Below are positions 26,340 through 36,770 of a stretch of 64,000 nt of DNA, piece by piece. The stretch is taken from the NCBI GenBank assembly GCA_030532065.1, contig JAUNLW010000004.1, positions 1 to 64,000 on the forward strand, given 5' to 3'. Below the pieces are notes generated by a model. That model saw only the letters and a program-made list of their open reading frames with translations, ran no database searches and was not told the origin of the DNA. The position numbers and the translations under genes are program-made. Within the stretch, counting starts at the first letter, position 1; each line of letters starts with the position of its first letter. The stretch comes from Eubacteriales bacterium (GTDB lineage: Bacteria; Bacillota; Clostridia; Saccharofermentanales; DTU023).

Positions 26340-27174
26340 CCAGTGGACCTATAACGGCGGTGTAGACCTGCATCTGCACAGTAATTGTTCTGATGGCAGC
26401 GCCAGTCCGGAAGCAACAACCCGCATGGCGGTCGAGAGCGAACTTGAAGCCTTCGCGCTCACTGACCACGACAGCCTGGCCGGTCTGGAACGCGTCTACA
26501 GCACTTTGAGTATCTTTCCCGAAGAAGCACAGCCTGTATTTGTACCCGGTATTGAAGCCTCACTGGACTTTCATGGTTCCTGCCACACTCTGGCCTACTT
26601 TCCTGATCTGGAAACAGCCAATAATTTAATACCTTTTATCGATAAGGTCTGCCTTGGTCGTCGCGAACGCAACCTCAAGGTCATGGTCAAGCTCCAGGAA
26701 TTGGGTTTTAAGCTCAGACTTGAAGACGCGGAAGCTTTCGCTCAGGAACCCGAGAACACCGGCCGAGTGCATATAGCTCAGGCAATGTTAGCCAAAGGCT
26801 ATGTTGATTCTCTGGAAGAAGCGCTGCACCGTTATTTATTGCGAGGCGGCGCGGCTTATGTAGACAGAGAACGTATTCCGCTCGTTGAGGGTGTAGACGC
26901 TGTACACAAGGCGGGAGGCGTGGCTTTTATGGCCCATCCCCAGGAATATCCCTGGTCCGCTAACGAAGAAGGTCTAAGGCAAGGGCTTTTAGAAGCCAAA
27001 GCTACGGGTCTTGATGGTGTGGAGTGCTTCCATAGCGAAGCCACGCCTGCTGAGCAGCAGCTAATTTATTTGGTCACGCGCGAGCTGGGGCTGGAATTCT
27101 CTGCCGGCAGCGACTGGCATGGCACAAATACTAAGCGCCCGCATTATACGGGCGCCAGTAAGTTTGTAGGGTAA
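26299..27174 (+). CDS. PHP-domain metal-dependent phosphoesterase
   Basis: A 291-residue PHP-domain protein. The metal-binding motifs are DLHLHSNCSDG near residue 25, LTDHDSLAG, and the C-terminal MAHPQEY and GSDWHG. This arrangement matches the YciV/RNase AM-like family of phosphoesterases, which act on nucleotides or short oligonucleotides, but the substrate here is inferred only from family. The frame overlaps the GT2 gene by 41 bases, so the two genes are transcribed together and probably coupled in translation. It has no obvious terminator. Confidence 0.85.
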   Translation: MTQLKGSTLARQISQWTYNGGVDLHLHSNCSDGSASPEATTRMAVESELEAFALTDHDSLAGLERVYSTLSIFPEEAQPVFVPGIEASLDFHGSCHTLAYFPDLETANNLIPFIDKVCLGRRERNLKVMVKLQELGFKLRLEDAEAFAQEPENTGRVHIAQAMLAKGYVDSLEEALHRYLLRGGAAYVDRERIPLVEGVDAVHKAGGVAFMAHPQEYPWSANEEGLRQGLLEAKATGLDGVECFHSEATPAEQQLIYLVTRELGLEFSAGSDWHGTNTKRPHYTGASKFVG

Positions 27175-27227
27175 GCGTAGTTTAGCTTCGCTTATTGTTT
27201 GTTTTCTAAACTAATTCTCTGCTAAAT

Positions 27228-28826
27228 CTAAGGTTCTTGCGGAGGGGCGGTGGGCGCGTAAATGGGTCCATCCAGCTCGTCGGCCTCTGAAGTAGTAGTA
27301 TTATCCGGCTCTTTATGCTTGCTCACCTTGGTTACACCACGAAAGCCCGGATAAGTGTGATCGTACATGAGCTCTGACTTCAGTACTTCGCCAGCCGCTG
27401 AATAATACCGGCGATAAACTTTAACATGGGTCGCCGGCCTGGGCTCAACTTTGACCTCGGTCTCTCCCGGAGCGATGTTGGGATCTTCTTCTTCCAGCGG
27501 TTTCTCTTCTACTGGAGTTTCGCCGATCAATTCCACGTAAAGATCAATGGTGTTTCCGTCAGGCTGTTTGGGTCCATAGAAAGAGAAGCTGAGCGTAGAA
27601 CCGTCGAAATAGGACATGATGGCGTAAGGATATTCACTAGTATTGGTAAAGACAAAGTCCGACCAGTCTGAAACCATGCAGTCCGTACCCAGCGGCGTAT
27701 AGGAAACCGGTTGCGAGTGGAAGTTGTGCACGTCTATGCTCATACCTGCGCGTACGGCAGCGATATACAAGGTTGTAGAAGGTTGGCAAAGACCGCCGCC
27801 CATGCCCACGTCATCGTTACCGTATTCATCTTGGACACCTGCTTCTACAAAGCCATTTTCGGCCGTAATAGCTCCGATAGTTTCTTTATAGGAGAAGCTC
27901 TCACCCGGTTGGACAATCGTGCCCAGGATTCTCTCCGCAGCCACATTGATATTGTGGTTACGGCCTTCCGAATAATAAAGAATAGGCGTCGAGGCTGAGG
28001 CTACCAGGCCAAGGCGCGGTTTGAGTTCTTCGGCTGTGCGTCCGGGAGCGGTGAAGTTTACCGGCAAGGTCAGCTCGGTTTTAAAGTCACGGTCTTCCAA
28101 GCGTTTAAGGATCTCCTCTCTGGCTTTTGCCTGATCCATTTCCCGGCCGGCCTGCTCGTCTTCAAAAACAAATTCCGCCGTTTCAAAGTCAAAGTCAATT
28201 GCTTTGGCATCGCGACCTTCCTGGTCAACCTTGTTCACCAAAGCGGTAAAAGCATCGTTGAATGAAGCTTCGTCCACACGATAATGCTCATTCAGAGACA
28301 GGCGGCGACCCAACAACCTGGAACTTTCCGTTTTGGCTTCTTGCAGGATCGCGCCCAGATCCAGGCGCAGGCCCAGTTGGTAAGGTGTCAGCTCGACATA
28401 GCCGTCATCGCCCTCCGCCAGTTCTTCTTCTGGATGGGCGTAGATCAGCTTGAGCTTTCCCAGATGGCGCATCTGCTCTTCTTCCTGCTCGCTCAGGATC
28501 ATGCGGGCTTCTTCATAAGGAAGAGTGCCTAAATCCAGATTGCGGTAATGCATACCAGACGCAATCTGCCCCTCAGGGGTTTCAGTCAACTCATCATCCG
28601 AGCAGTAGATATTAGTCAAGCAACGCTCGGCTTTTTGCAGCTGGTTATAACGTTGGTAGCTGTATACGCCGAATCCCGAGGCCAGAGCCAGGATCAGTAA
28701 CAGCACCGCTAGGGTTATACGGCTTTGTCTCACGCTTTTATCTCCCGCTTTTCTCTTATTCTTCGCCTGCCGGGACTTGTTGGTCGCGCTGGTAGACGGT
28801 GATTTGCTGACATTTTTTCTTGCCAT
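27228..28826 (-). CDS. VanW-family cell-wall-associated protein
   Basis: A 532-residue membrane-anchored protein. A basic cytoplasmic N-terminus precedes one helix (about residues 38-58). A peptidoglycan-binding-type domain spans about 110-260. The VanW domain follows, with QPGESFSYKETIGAITAENGF and MGGGLCQPSTTLYIAAV as its hallmark motifs. The C-terminus is an acidic/proline linker, a G5-like short strand region and a Thr/Pro-rich end. VanW proteins are wall-associated, and their reaction is unknown. ATG 28826 overlaps the TAA of the NlpC/P60 gene (TAATG), so the two are coupled; an upstream in-frame start at 28868 would overlap that gene further. Confidence 0.88.
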   Translation of the reverse strand: MARKNVSKSPSTSATNKSRQAKNKRKAGDKSVRQSRITLAVLLLILALASGFGVYSYQRYNQLQKAERCLTNIYCSDDELTETPEGQIASGMHYRNLDLGTLPYEEARMILSEQEEEQMRHLGKLKLIYAHPEEELAEGDDGYVELTPYQLGLRLDLGAILQEAKTESSRLLGRRLSLNEHYRVDEASFNDAFTALVNKVDQEGRDAKAIDFDFETAEFVFEDEQAGREMDQAKAREEILKRLEDRDFKTELTLPVNFTAPGRTAEELKPRLGLVASASTPILYYSEGRNHNINVAAERILGTIVQPGESFSYKETIGAITAENGFVEAGVQDEYGNDDVGMGGGLCQPSTTLYIAAVRAGMSIDVHNFHSQPVSYTPLGTDCMVSDWSDFVFTNTSEYPYAIMSYFDGSTLSFSFYGPKQPDGNTIDLYVELIGETPVEEKPLEEEDPNIAPGETEVKVEPRPATHVKVYRRYYSAAGEVLKSELMYDHTYPGFRGVTKVSKHKEPDNTTTSEADELDGPIYAPTAPPQEP

Positions 28827-30568
28827 TAATAGAAGATCCTTCTTATACCGGCAATACGTGCCGCCCAATAATCCATGTTCAGGCTGTCGATAACAACACC
28901 TGTACTCTCGGTTCCGGCATGGACCATTTGACCACCGCCGATATAGATACCCACGTGATAAACGTTAGTGCCTTCGCCAAAGAAAACTAGATCACCCGGG
29001 ACCATGGCACTGTAGTCCTTGTAGCCGAAGCTGATGGGGATACCGTCATAGATCTGATCGTAGGTAGAGCGGCCGATGGAAACACCCATTTGACTGTAGA
29101 TGTACTGGGCAAAACCAGAACAGTCAAAGGTGTTAGGGCCAGCCGTACCGTACACGTAAGGATATCCCACGTACTGCAGGGCCAGGTTTGCAACCGCCGA
29201 GCCACCAGCTAAGTCCGCCGGGTTTTCTACAGTGGGGATATCGCTGGCAATATATTGGACTTCCTCGTGCTGGATCTCTCCATTCAGGTCATCACTGGAA
29301 ATAGGATCGGTGGTAAGGTTATCGCCATATACGTAGGCCACTTCGCCATCGTACCAGCTAATCTGGAACCAGCCACCACTGTAGCCGACAGCCTCACAGT
29401 AGTCACCGTAGTACATAGTGCCAATGACTTCACTGGAAGTGGACGGCTCGCGTCGGATATTAACACCGGAGAAGAGTGAGTAGAGCGTGCCATAGTAAGG
29501 CTCAAACTCATTTTCCTGGTAAACAGGCTCTTCCGGCTGATAGATTTCTTCTTCTCTGGGTACAAAGTTGTAAGACAAAAGGCTGGAATAGATGTAACCT
29601 TCCGAACCGTCAGCCAGTAACACATGTGACCAGCTGCCGTTCGTTTCCAGTTCCCATACCTGATCACCAGCATTAAGCTCGGTCGCGATCTCCGCGTCCA
29701 TAGAATCGGCCGTGCGTACATTGACCACCTCGCCGTATACCCAGGCCGTGAGGTTAGTAACTTCGAAACCGCCAGACAGATGGTTATAGGTCTGCTCCTC
29801 AGGAGTTGGCAAGGCTTCCTGGCTTTGCGGCTCTCCTATGACATCCTCGACTAGTTCTTCCTGAATTTCCGCGTCAACAGGTGCCTGTGTCGCTAAGTCT
29901 GTAAGCTCGGATGGCTGCGCTAAAGCCTCAGCAGTAGTCGCTTCAGGCTGTACTGGTGTTCCCTGATCCGCCGGCTGCTCCTGGCTTGGCGGAGTGCTCT
30001 GCTCCCCCGCTGCCGCAATCGGATGATTATCGACAGGCCGGTACTCTACTGGGGATTTCCAAACCATGGCGGATGGCTCAGCCGCAAGCTGAGTCTTTAC
30101 CTGATTGCCAGGAGGGATACCCGCGCCGGTCTTGATCAGATTGGCTACATCGGCCTTACTGATTTTAGCGGCATTACGCGGTTTAGCCGGGCTTAACTTA
30201 TCCAGGGCCTTACTCTGCTGTGGCGCATACTGCGTCGGTTGCGTAGCCCTTTGGGCCTGGCGGCTCAGACTGGCTTTTTTCATATGGACGCTATTGTCCT
30301 TAGGCATGGAAACAATCAGTAAAGCCAAAACGCCTAACAAAGCTAAGGCCACCAGTGGCAGCACCACCAAGAGTACCGAGTGAGCTTTGGAATGAGGCTT
30401 GATTCCACCCTTAAGTTGCTTAGGTACAGGGCCTGTACGGCCGTCTGCCTGCCTGGGCAACGGTCTGGTGTTTTGTCTTGCTACTTTGCCGGTATGTTGA
30501 GGCACTGAGCCTGTGTACTGAGGTACTTTTCCGGTATGTTGTTGAGTTTTATCGTTACGTTTTTTCAA
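28826..30568 (-). CDS. NlpC/P60 (C40) cell-wall endopeptidase with SH3 domains
   Basis: A 580-residue predicted peptidoglycan hydrolase. The cytoplasmic N-terminus contains short Thr-Gly repeats (QHTGKV, QYTGSV, QHTGKV). One membrane helix spans about 63-88. A long Gln/Pro/Ala-rich spacer precedes two SH3b domains (about 275-330 and 365-415). The catalytic domain has Cys in NTFDCSGFAQYIY near residue 481, PGDLVFFGEG, and His in YHVGIYIGGG near residue 537, so unlike the protein at 15.8-16.9 kb it looks active. Such enzymes cut gamma-D-Glu-diamino acid bonds. It is the first gene of a two-gene unit with the VanW protein. Confidence 0.93.
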   Translation of the reverse strand: MKKRNDKTQQHTGKVPQYTGSVPQHTGKVARQNTRPLPRQADGRTGPVPKQLKGGIKPHSKAHSVLLVVLPLVALALLGVLALLIVSMPKDNSVHMKKASLSRQAQRATQPTQYAPQQSKALDKLSPAKPRNAAKISKADVANLIKTGAGIPPGNQVKTQLAAEPSAMVWKSPVEYRPVDNHPIAAAGEQSTPPSQEQPADQGTPVQPEATTAEALAQPSELTDLATQAPVDAEIQEELVEDVIGEPQSQEALPTPEEQTYNHLSGGFEVTNLTAWVYGEVVNVRTADSMDAEIATELNAGDQVWELETNGSWSHVLLADGSEGYIYSSLLSYNFVPREEEIYQPEEPVYQENEFEPYYGTLYSLFSGVNIRREPSTSSEVIGTMYYGDYCEAVGYSGGWFQISWYDGEVAYVYGDNLTTDPISSDDLNGEIQHEEVQYIASDIPTVENPADLAGGSAVANLALQYVGYPYVYGTAGPNTFDCSGFAQYIYSQMGVSIGRSTYDQIYDGIPISFGYKDYSAMVPGDLVFFGEGTNVYHVGIYIGGGQMVHAGTESTGVVIDSLNMDYWAARIAGIRRIFY

Positions 30569-30849
30569 AACAATTTCTCCAACCTGTCAGGCTGTGCCAC
30601 AATAGACGATCTTCACTTTCGCTGTCGTCAGACACCTAGCCCAACTTTAAGTCAACCTATATTTTAGCTTCAGAAGTCGTAAGCGTCTAGTTTTTTACTT
30701 TACAAGCTTTCAAAGGTCTTGTGTTTTCGTTTACGATTTGGTTAAATACTCTGCCGTTTTAAGCTAACCATGGCTCGAAATACTCACTTGCAGGGCATCA
30801 TCAATAGGAATAGAATATGAGCCGATTGTATGCCGTTAAAGGAGTAAGT

Positions 30850-32205
30850 ATGAAGGTAGTAGTAGGAGGAGCCGGCAAACTGGGTTCCTCGTTTATCCAC
30901 GAATTATACCACGAAGGACACAAAGTAACCGTAATTGATACCATCGAAGCTACACTCGACAAAATACAAAACCAGGAAGATGTCCAAACTGTCGTAGGTA
31001 GCATCACTTCCATAGACATCCAACAGGAAGCGGAAGTGCAAAACAGCGATATCTTTATCGCCGCCACAAACTCAGATGAAGTTAACGTGACCGCCGCGAT
31101 CATTGCTAAAAAGCTGGGGGCTAAACATACCTTGGCCCGTATGCGTGATATAGAGTACTCGTCCTACACCGGCTTTGTCCGAGATAGCCTGGGAATTTCC
31201 TATCTGATGAACCCGGAGTACGACGTAGCCCGCCACCTGGCAGAGATGCTGGAATATCCGGCCGTCTATGGCCTGGAGCGCTTTCTCAGTGGCAATATCA
31301 CCATGATGGAGGGAGTGCCACGCCAGGGCAGCCACCTGATCGGCATGAATCTTCGCTCCTTCCGCCGTCACTATCCTTCTCTGATCATTACCGCGGTTGA
31401 TCGCCACAACGATGTATTTATACCTGGTGGTGATTTTATCCTGCAAGGTCAAGACCGAATTATGGTCACAGGCTTAAGCCAGGATCTGCGCGATCTTTAT
31501 GGCGAATTCGCTAATTACAGGACACGCCTGGAAGACGTACTTATCATAGGTGGTGGCCGAATTGCCCACTATCTGCTGGGTCGAATCCACCGCTCGCATT
31601 TTAAGATAACTCTCGTAGAGAGGAACGAATCACGCGCCATGACCCTGGCGGCGGAATTTCCAGAGGTCAGGGTGATCATAGGTGACGGTACTGATCTTAC
31701 CGTACTCGACGAATTACAGCTGGAAAAACTGGATATTATGTTTGCCCTGACCGGCATGGACGAGCAGAATGTCATGCTCAGTCTATACGCGGACAGCAAA
31801 GGAGTGCCTCGTACCGTCTGCAAGGTTAACCGCACTAACATGCTGCCCCTGCTCTCCAGTCTGGGTCTGCAAACCATTATTACACCTCACTCCCTGGCCG
31901 CGGTAGGCGCTATGCGTTATATCCGTTCGCGTGACTCGGCGCAGGCTTTTGCTATGGACGCGCACTACCGCCTGATGAATGACCGAGTAAATGTCCTGGA
32001 GTATAAGCTACTCAAGGAATCCAATCTGCTGGGCATACCTATTAAGGATCTAACCCTCCATCCAGAAACTCTGGTCGCCTTTATCTACCGCAAGGGCAAG
32101 ATCATCTTCCCTCAGGGTTCTGACACGTTCCACAAAGGTGACCGAATCGCACTAGTCACTAAGTCCACGCAGCATACCGATCTGGAAGAACTGATCTGGA
32201 CTTAA
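30850..32205 (+). CDS. trkA: Trk potassium uptake system regulatory subunit TrkA
   Basis: TrkA is the cytoplasmic NAD(H)/nucleotide-binding gate of the Trk potassium channel. Its 451 residues form two tandem RCK units. The first begins MKVVVGGAGKLGSSFI with the Rossmann glycine pattern and acidic VIDT strand end. The second begins near residue 233 with VLIIGGGRIAHYL. Each is followed by a TrkA-C domain, ending with KGDRIALVTK. I chose ATG 30850, which matches family N-termini and has AAAGGAG five bases upstream; an ATG at 30817 is also in frame. trkH follows after 63 bases. Confidence 0.94.
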   Translation: MKVVVGGAGKLGSSFIHELYHEGHKVTVIDTIEATLDKIQNQEDVQTVVGSITSIDIQQEAEVQNSDIFIAATNSDEVNVTAAIIAKKLGAKHTLARMRDIEYSSYTGFVRDSLGISYLMNPEYDVARHLAEMLEYPAVYGLERFLSGNITMMEGVPRQGSHLIGMNLRSFRRHYPSLIITAVDRHNDVFIPGGDFILQGQDRIMVTGLSQDLRDLYGEFANYRTRLEDVLIIGGGRIAHYLLGRIHRSHFKITLVERNESRAMTLAAEFPEVRVIIGDGTDLTVLDELQLEKLDIMFALTGMDEQNVMLSLYADSKGVPRTVCKVNRTNMLPLLSSLGLQTIITPHSLAAVGAMRYIRSRDSAQAFAMDAHYRLMNDRVNVLEYKLLKESNLLGIPIKDLTLHPETLVAFIYRKGKIIFPQGSDTFHKGDRIALVTKSTQHTDLEELIWT

Positions 32206-32268
32206 AACGAGCCGATTCTGAGGCCGATTTTTTGTGTTTAGCTTTTCACCGGAAAGGATCATCCTGAC

Positions 32269-33735
32269 ATGAACCTAAAAATGATTGCCTATTCACTGGG
32301 CAAAATTTTGCAGATCGAAGCCGCTCTCCTGGCAGTGCCGTTGTGCGTCGGCCTCATCTACCACGAAGGTCAGACCATTTATTTAGCCTATCTGGGTGCC
32401 AGTTGTCTGGCTTTTCTCATAGGTAGTCTGCTCAAGGCCAGAAAGCCCAAAGATACCAATATCTATACCAAAGACGGCCTGGTCATTGTCGCTCTGGTCT
32501 GGCTGGTCTATTCAGTAATTGGCTGTCTGCCTCTGATTATCACCGGTGAAGTTCCACAGTTTGTGGACGCTTTTTTTGAGATCATTTCCGGTTTTACTAC
32601 CACCGGAGCCAGCATTATCCCCAACGTAGAAGCTCTCAGCCAGGCCAGCCTCTTTTGGCGTTCTTTTACTCACCTGATCGGTGGTATGGGCGTAATTCTC
32701 TTTGCTTTGGCGGTCATGCCCGGTCTGGGCGCCGAAACCATTCATATTATGAAGGCCGAAGCCACCGGCCCCAACTTCGGTAAAGTAAGTCACACCATCC
32801 AGGACACAGCTCGTCGTCTCTATCTTATTTATTTGTCTATGACCGCAATCCTGACCCTGGTGCTCTTGCTCTGCGGAATGAATCTCTTCGATGCCATGAT
32901 CCATGCCTTCAGTGCCGCCGGCACCGGAGGATTCAGTAATTACAAGAACTCCGTCGGCCACTTCAACAGTCCCTTGATCGAAGTAGTGCTTGGCTTTGGT
33001 GTATTGGCTTTTGGCGTCAACTTTAATGTTTACCACTATCTTCTGCTCAGCAAGTTTCGTTCACGTCCTAAGAGCGAGGAAGTCAATTGGTATTTATCCA
33101 TAGTGGGCATTGCCACCCTATTGATCTCGCTCAATATTCTGCCTCAGGTTCTGGCCCAGGGCGGCAATTACTGGGCGTCCTTACGCCACAGTTTCTTCTA
33201 CACCACCTCTATCATGACTACCACCGGCTTTGTTACCGTGGACTACACCCTCTGGCCGGTCTTCTCGCGTACCATGCTTCTGGCAGTCATGTGCATTGGC
33301 GGCTGTGCCGGCTCAACCGCTGGTGGTCTTAAGGTATCTCGTGTAGCCATGATGACCAAATCCGCAATCCTGGGCATCCGTGGTTCCCAGGAACCGCGTC
33401 GAGCTCTGCCACTTCGCTTTGAATACAAGGCAGTTCGCCCCGAGAAGCTGCGCAAAGTCTTCCAGTTCCTGGTTATCTATATCCTATTTTTTGCTTTATG
33501 CATGTTTGTCGTTTCTTTGGACCAGGTAACTTTCGAAGAAGCTTTTGGCAGTGTCGCAGCCAGTATCAACTGCATCGGACCAGGCATGGGGCGCATGGGC
33601 CCTTTCGGCAACTACGCCATACTAACACCACTCAGCAAGTACACACTCTGCTTTGCCATGATCGCTGGCCGCCTGGAGTTCTACCCCCTGCTCATGCTGC
33701 TCGGCGCGCCCTTCTCAAAGAAAAGAGCAGTCTAA
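32269..33735 (+). CDS. trkH: Trk potassium transporter membrane subunit TrkH
   Basis: TrkH is the potassium-conducting membrane subunit. Its 488 residues contain about ten helices arranged as four pore repeats. Selectivity-filter glycines are visible in GFTTTGAS, SAAGTGGFSNY, SIMTTTGFVTVD and INCIGPGMGRMGP. GGCAGSTAGGLKVSR is the conserved intramembrane-loop region that gates the pore. It ends 15 bases before the 3' end of the minus-strand island at 33.75 kb, so it marks the left limit of ordinary chromosome there. Confidence 0.95.
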   Translation: MNLKMIAYSLGKILQIEAALLAVPLCVGLIYHEGQTIYLAYLGASCLAFLIGSLLKARKPKDTNIYTKDGLVIVALVWLVYSVIGCLPLIITGEVPQFVDAFFEIISGFTTTGASIIPNVEALSQASLFWRSFTHLIGGMGVILFALAVMPGLGAETIHIMKAEATGPNFGKVSHTIQDTARRLYLIYLSMTAILTLVLLLCGMNLFDAMIHAFSAAGTGGFSNYKNSVGHFNSPLIEVVLGFGVLAFGVNFNVYHYLLLSKFRSRPKSEEVNWYLSIVGIATLLISLNILPQVLAQGGNYWASLRHSFFYTTSIMTTTGFVTVDYTLWPVFSRTMLLAVMCIGGCAGSTAGGLKVSRVAMMTKSAILGIRGSQEPRRALPLRFEYKAVRPEKLRKVFQFLVIYILFFALCMFVVSLDQVTFEEAFGSVAASINCIGPGMGRMGPFGNYAILTPLSKYTLCFAMIAGRLEFYPLLMLLGAPFSKKRAV

Positions 33736-33750
33736 ACAACTTTATTGAGC

Positions 33751-34137
33751 TTAATAATTCAGCACTTCTCGTATCTTCTCTATGTACAACTGGTGCAGTG
33801 ATTCTATATTGCTGCTTGAATAGGTCCTGACAACAAATCTATAAACAAAATTAATTTCGTTACTGGAACTAATTACTCTCAAGTATAGCGGCACCAGATC
33901 CTGCTCACGGCTAAAGTCTTTTACCTCTATTTCAATATCCTTGTTGGTATTAAAGGCAACCTCAGATTCATAATTAAAAATTGTCCTGAAAAGGTCTCCT
34001 TTAATTAAATCATTTAGCTCCTGAAATTTCAGAACGTCTATGAAATTAGCACCTTGATGATCAAGTACAGAATGAAAATCCCTGTATGCCTCTTGAACTG
34101 CGATTGCCGGATTATCTTGGTCTAGTCGGATTTCCAA
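33751..34137 (-). pseudogene. NRPS condensation domain, C-terminal fragment
   Basis: 128 codons resemble the end of an NRPS condensation domain. HSVLDHQGANFIDVLKF fits the region before the second-lobe core, FRTIFNYES fits the strand after it, and DLVPLYLRVI with FVYRF fits the C-terminal pattern. It continues the C domain begun in the gene at 34122-36206 but in another frame, joined at FWKSD. The middle of the domain (about 120 residues, including the DFGWG region) is missing. This is therefore a deletion plus frameshift product. A TTG codon at 34137 could start it, but a functional protein is unlikely. Confidence 0.65.
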
Positions 34138-36206
34138 AATCCTGCTTGCATGGCTTCCTCAATACGGCGTTTCGCAAGAAATTCGAGATAGTCCTCTACC
34201 GGTTCCAGCTCTTGCAAACAACTCGAAGAATCTGCTGATAACAATTTTTCAAGCATAACAACAAAGCTATAGTAATCAAATAAAGCATGATGTGCATTAA
34301 TAAGCAAATATGTACTCTCAACTGTCTCGATAAAATAGAAATTAATCAAAGGGCAAGAATCAATTCTAAAATTCTTCACCAGCTTTGCGACAAAATCTCG
34401 GTTCAAAGTTTCGTCTGTTTTAATGTATTTATAATAACTTTCAAAAGGTTCATTCTTATTTTCCACGTAGATATATTTGCCCAGTCCTTGAGGCAAAAAA
34501 GAAAGTCTAAATACTTGGTGCTTGGCAATCAAATTACGTAAATTAAGCTCTAATTTGCTGCGCTCAATATTGGGCTTAATTCTTACAAGTTTAATTAAAT
34601 TATATTGAGGATAAACATCCTCAAAGCCTTCCAAACCTTGAGCATTGCGTTCTAAGTTAAGTGTCATCTCTTGGAAGGAAGGAGGCTGTACCATATGGCC
34701 ACTAATGCTAGCCCCAGCTTCTCTTTCATCAGCCAGCGTCAAACTATAGTTAGAAATAATATCTGCCAGAGGATTATTCGAAAGAAAGAGGTTAGGTGGA
34801 AGATCAATTCCAGCTTCTCTTTGTAATCTAAGGCTGATAGTAAAAGCATCCAGAGAATTCCCGCCTTGGAATAAAAAAGTCTCCTGCAGGTTAATTTTGT
34901 GAAGTAAAGTAGATTCAATAATATTCACGATTGTCTCTTCTGCTGATTGGTTGTTAGAAATTTCGGTGCATATAGGAAGCTCATAATCCGGTAATTTTGC
35001 TTCATCGAACTTACCATTAATATTATAATAGAATCTATCTACCTGCATGAAATAATTGGGGATCATGTAGATTGGCAGTTGTTTCAGAAGAAAAGAATGG
35101 AGAGCCTTAATATCAATTTCTTCCTTAGAAACCAAGTACGCAACGATGCGATCATTAACCAAATCACTAGTCACTTTGATATGCACATCATCAATGCCGG
35201 GATACTTTAAAATATTGCTTTCTATGTCCTTGGTTTCAACACGATAACCGTTAATTTTTAGCTGGTCATCTTTTCTACCTAAATATTCAATCTCTCCATC
35301 ATCTGTCAAGAAACCATAGTCTCCTGAAGCATAGAAAATACCCTCCCTGTCCGGGATCTTTACGAAAGACTCAGCAGTTAAGTCGGGTCTTCCGACATAT
35401 CCCTGTGCGATCGCTCTGCCAGCTATAAAAATTTGGCCCTCCCGCGCCGGCTTAAATTCGTCATCAAGGATAATAACTTCATATCCCTTTAAGGCCCTGC
35501 CGATTGATACGCGAGATAAGCCAAATGCATTATTATGGTCATATTTTTTGCTGGTTGCGAAAATACAGGCTTCTGTAGGTCCATACATATCAATGAGGAT
35601 TTTTTCCGGACCATATTTTTTAAAAAAGTCTTCCAACAAATTAACGCTCAAAGCTTCGCCAACAGAAAATAAAAATTTTGGTGCAAAGTCGTCAGACTCA
35701 ATACACATAAATCTTAAATAGGTTGGAGTCAGATCAATGAGATCAATTTTATTTTTTTTCAAAAATAAAGTCAGCTCCCTAGGATTCGCCTTTAGATGGT
35801 CTTTAATAAGAAACAAAGATTTACCGGCAAGTATACTGCAATAAATCATACCAATCGAAACGTCAAACGTCTTTTCCGTAGAATGGTCAAAGACAGCAAA
35901 GCCCGCATGCGAATTGCCTACAATAAGGTTAATCCTTTGCTCCGGAAAAGCTGTGTTTACAGGTATAAAATATGCTCCAATATACAATATAGCCAACTGG
36001 CAAATGATATAATCCAGAGAGCGTTGCATATAAATAATCACGCCATCATTTATGTTAACTCCTGCCTTTGTCAGGCCACAAGCGATTTGCATGATTTTTT
36101 TGTTTAGTTGACTGTAGCTATAGTTATTAACTCCATCACTGAGCGCTAATTTATCGGGATAAGCCTGAGCAATAGAGGAAATTCTTTCGTGGAACAAATT
36201 TTGCAT
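34122..36206 (-). pseudogene. NRPS gene (adenylation-carrier-condensation), internally deleted
   Basis: A 694-residue frame. Residues 1-400 are an adenylation domain with MYGPTEACIFAT (A5), YASGDYGFL and LGRKDDQLKINGYRVE (A7-A8) and NGKFD with the A10 Lys. The sequence jumps from FAVFDHSTE to KTFDVSIGMIYCSILAG near residue 111. About 90-100 residues that should hold the A3 phosphate-binding loop (SGTTGKPKG) are absent. A carrier domain follows with its attachment Ser in FQGGNSLDAF. The first lobe of a condensation domain has NAHHALFDYYS, the HHxxxD motif. The frame then stops after FWKSD. Without A3 and half of the C domain it cannot work as an NRPS module. It is AT-rich relative to its flanks. 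Confidence 0.8.
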
Positions 36207-36230
36207 TTATATACTCCCTCATTGGAGTTC

Positions 36231-36770
36231 TCAAGAAAAGTCCATGAGATTGATGAGTTGTTCCTCATCAAGCACATCAAGAACAAAATGATCATCTTGG
36301 AACTCGAAACACATACACACAAGATATTTTGCTCTGTAAAGCATGTACCATAAAGTAAAGACAGATTGTCCTTGATGTAGGGTGGCAGCTAACTTAGCAG
36401 AATGATCTACATGAATGGCCATCACTTCATGTGATAAACCAGTCCCTAACAACTTTAAGTAAGCTTCCTTGGCAGTCCAATTTTCTAGCAGAAAATGAGC
36501 TTTGTCTTCAAGTGATTGCATGGAAACATACTCCGCGTAATTATCTTCATGCAGCATGTTTTGGGCTAGTATCTCCGGGTATTTAATTTTTCGATCTAAA
36601 GCTTCAACATCAATACCCACTCTCTGATTTGAGACAGCTACAGACACCAACTTATCCGTATGACTAAGGCTGCAATAAAGATTACTTCCTTGAATGACTG
36701 GCTTGCCCAGGTCATCATATACTATTGACTTCCCGCACGATGTTATCCACCGCTTGACGTACATCATCAC
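36231..36770 (-). pseudogene. Sfp-type phosphopantetheinyl transferase, N-terminally truncated
   Basis: Sfp-type enzymes add phosphopantetheine to NRPS carrier domains. The kept part starts at DLGKPVIQG and has CSLSHTDKLVSVAVS, the metal-binding VGIDVE, and WTAKEAYLKLLGTGLS. These are the core P-pant transferase motifs. About 60 N-terminal residues are missing. The first 15 codons of the open frame overlap the acyl-ligase fragment out of frame, so the start looks like a chance ATG at a deletion junction near 36720. Activity cannot be excluded because the catalytic residues remain, but truncation makes it doubtful. It lies 24 bases upstream of the NRPS gene. Confidence 0.75.

Noticed and set aside
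36231-36770. Phosphopantetheinyl transferase considered as an intact short enzyme
   Set aside because: The start lies in out-of-frame ligase DNA and about 60 family residues are missing, though catalytic motifs remain, so it is listed as a pseudogene with a caveat.
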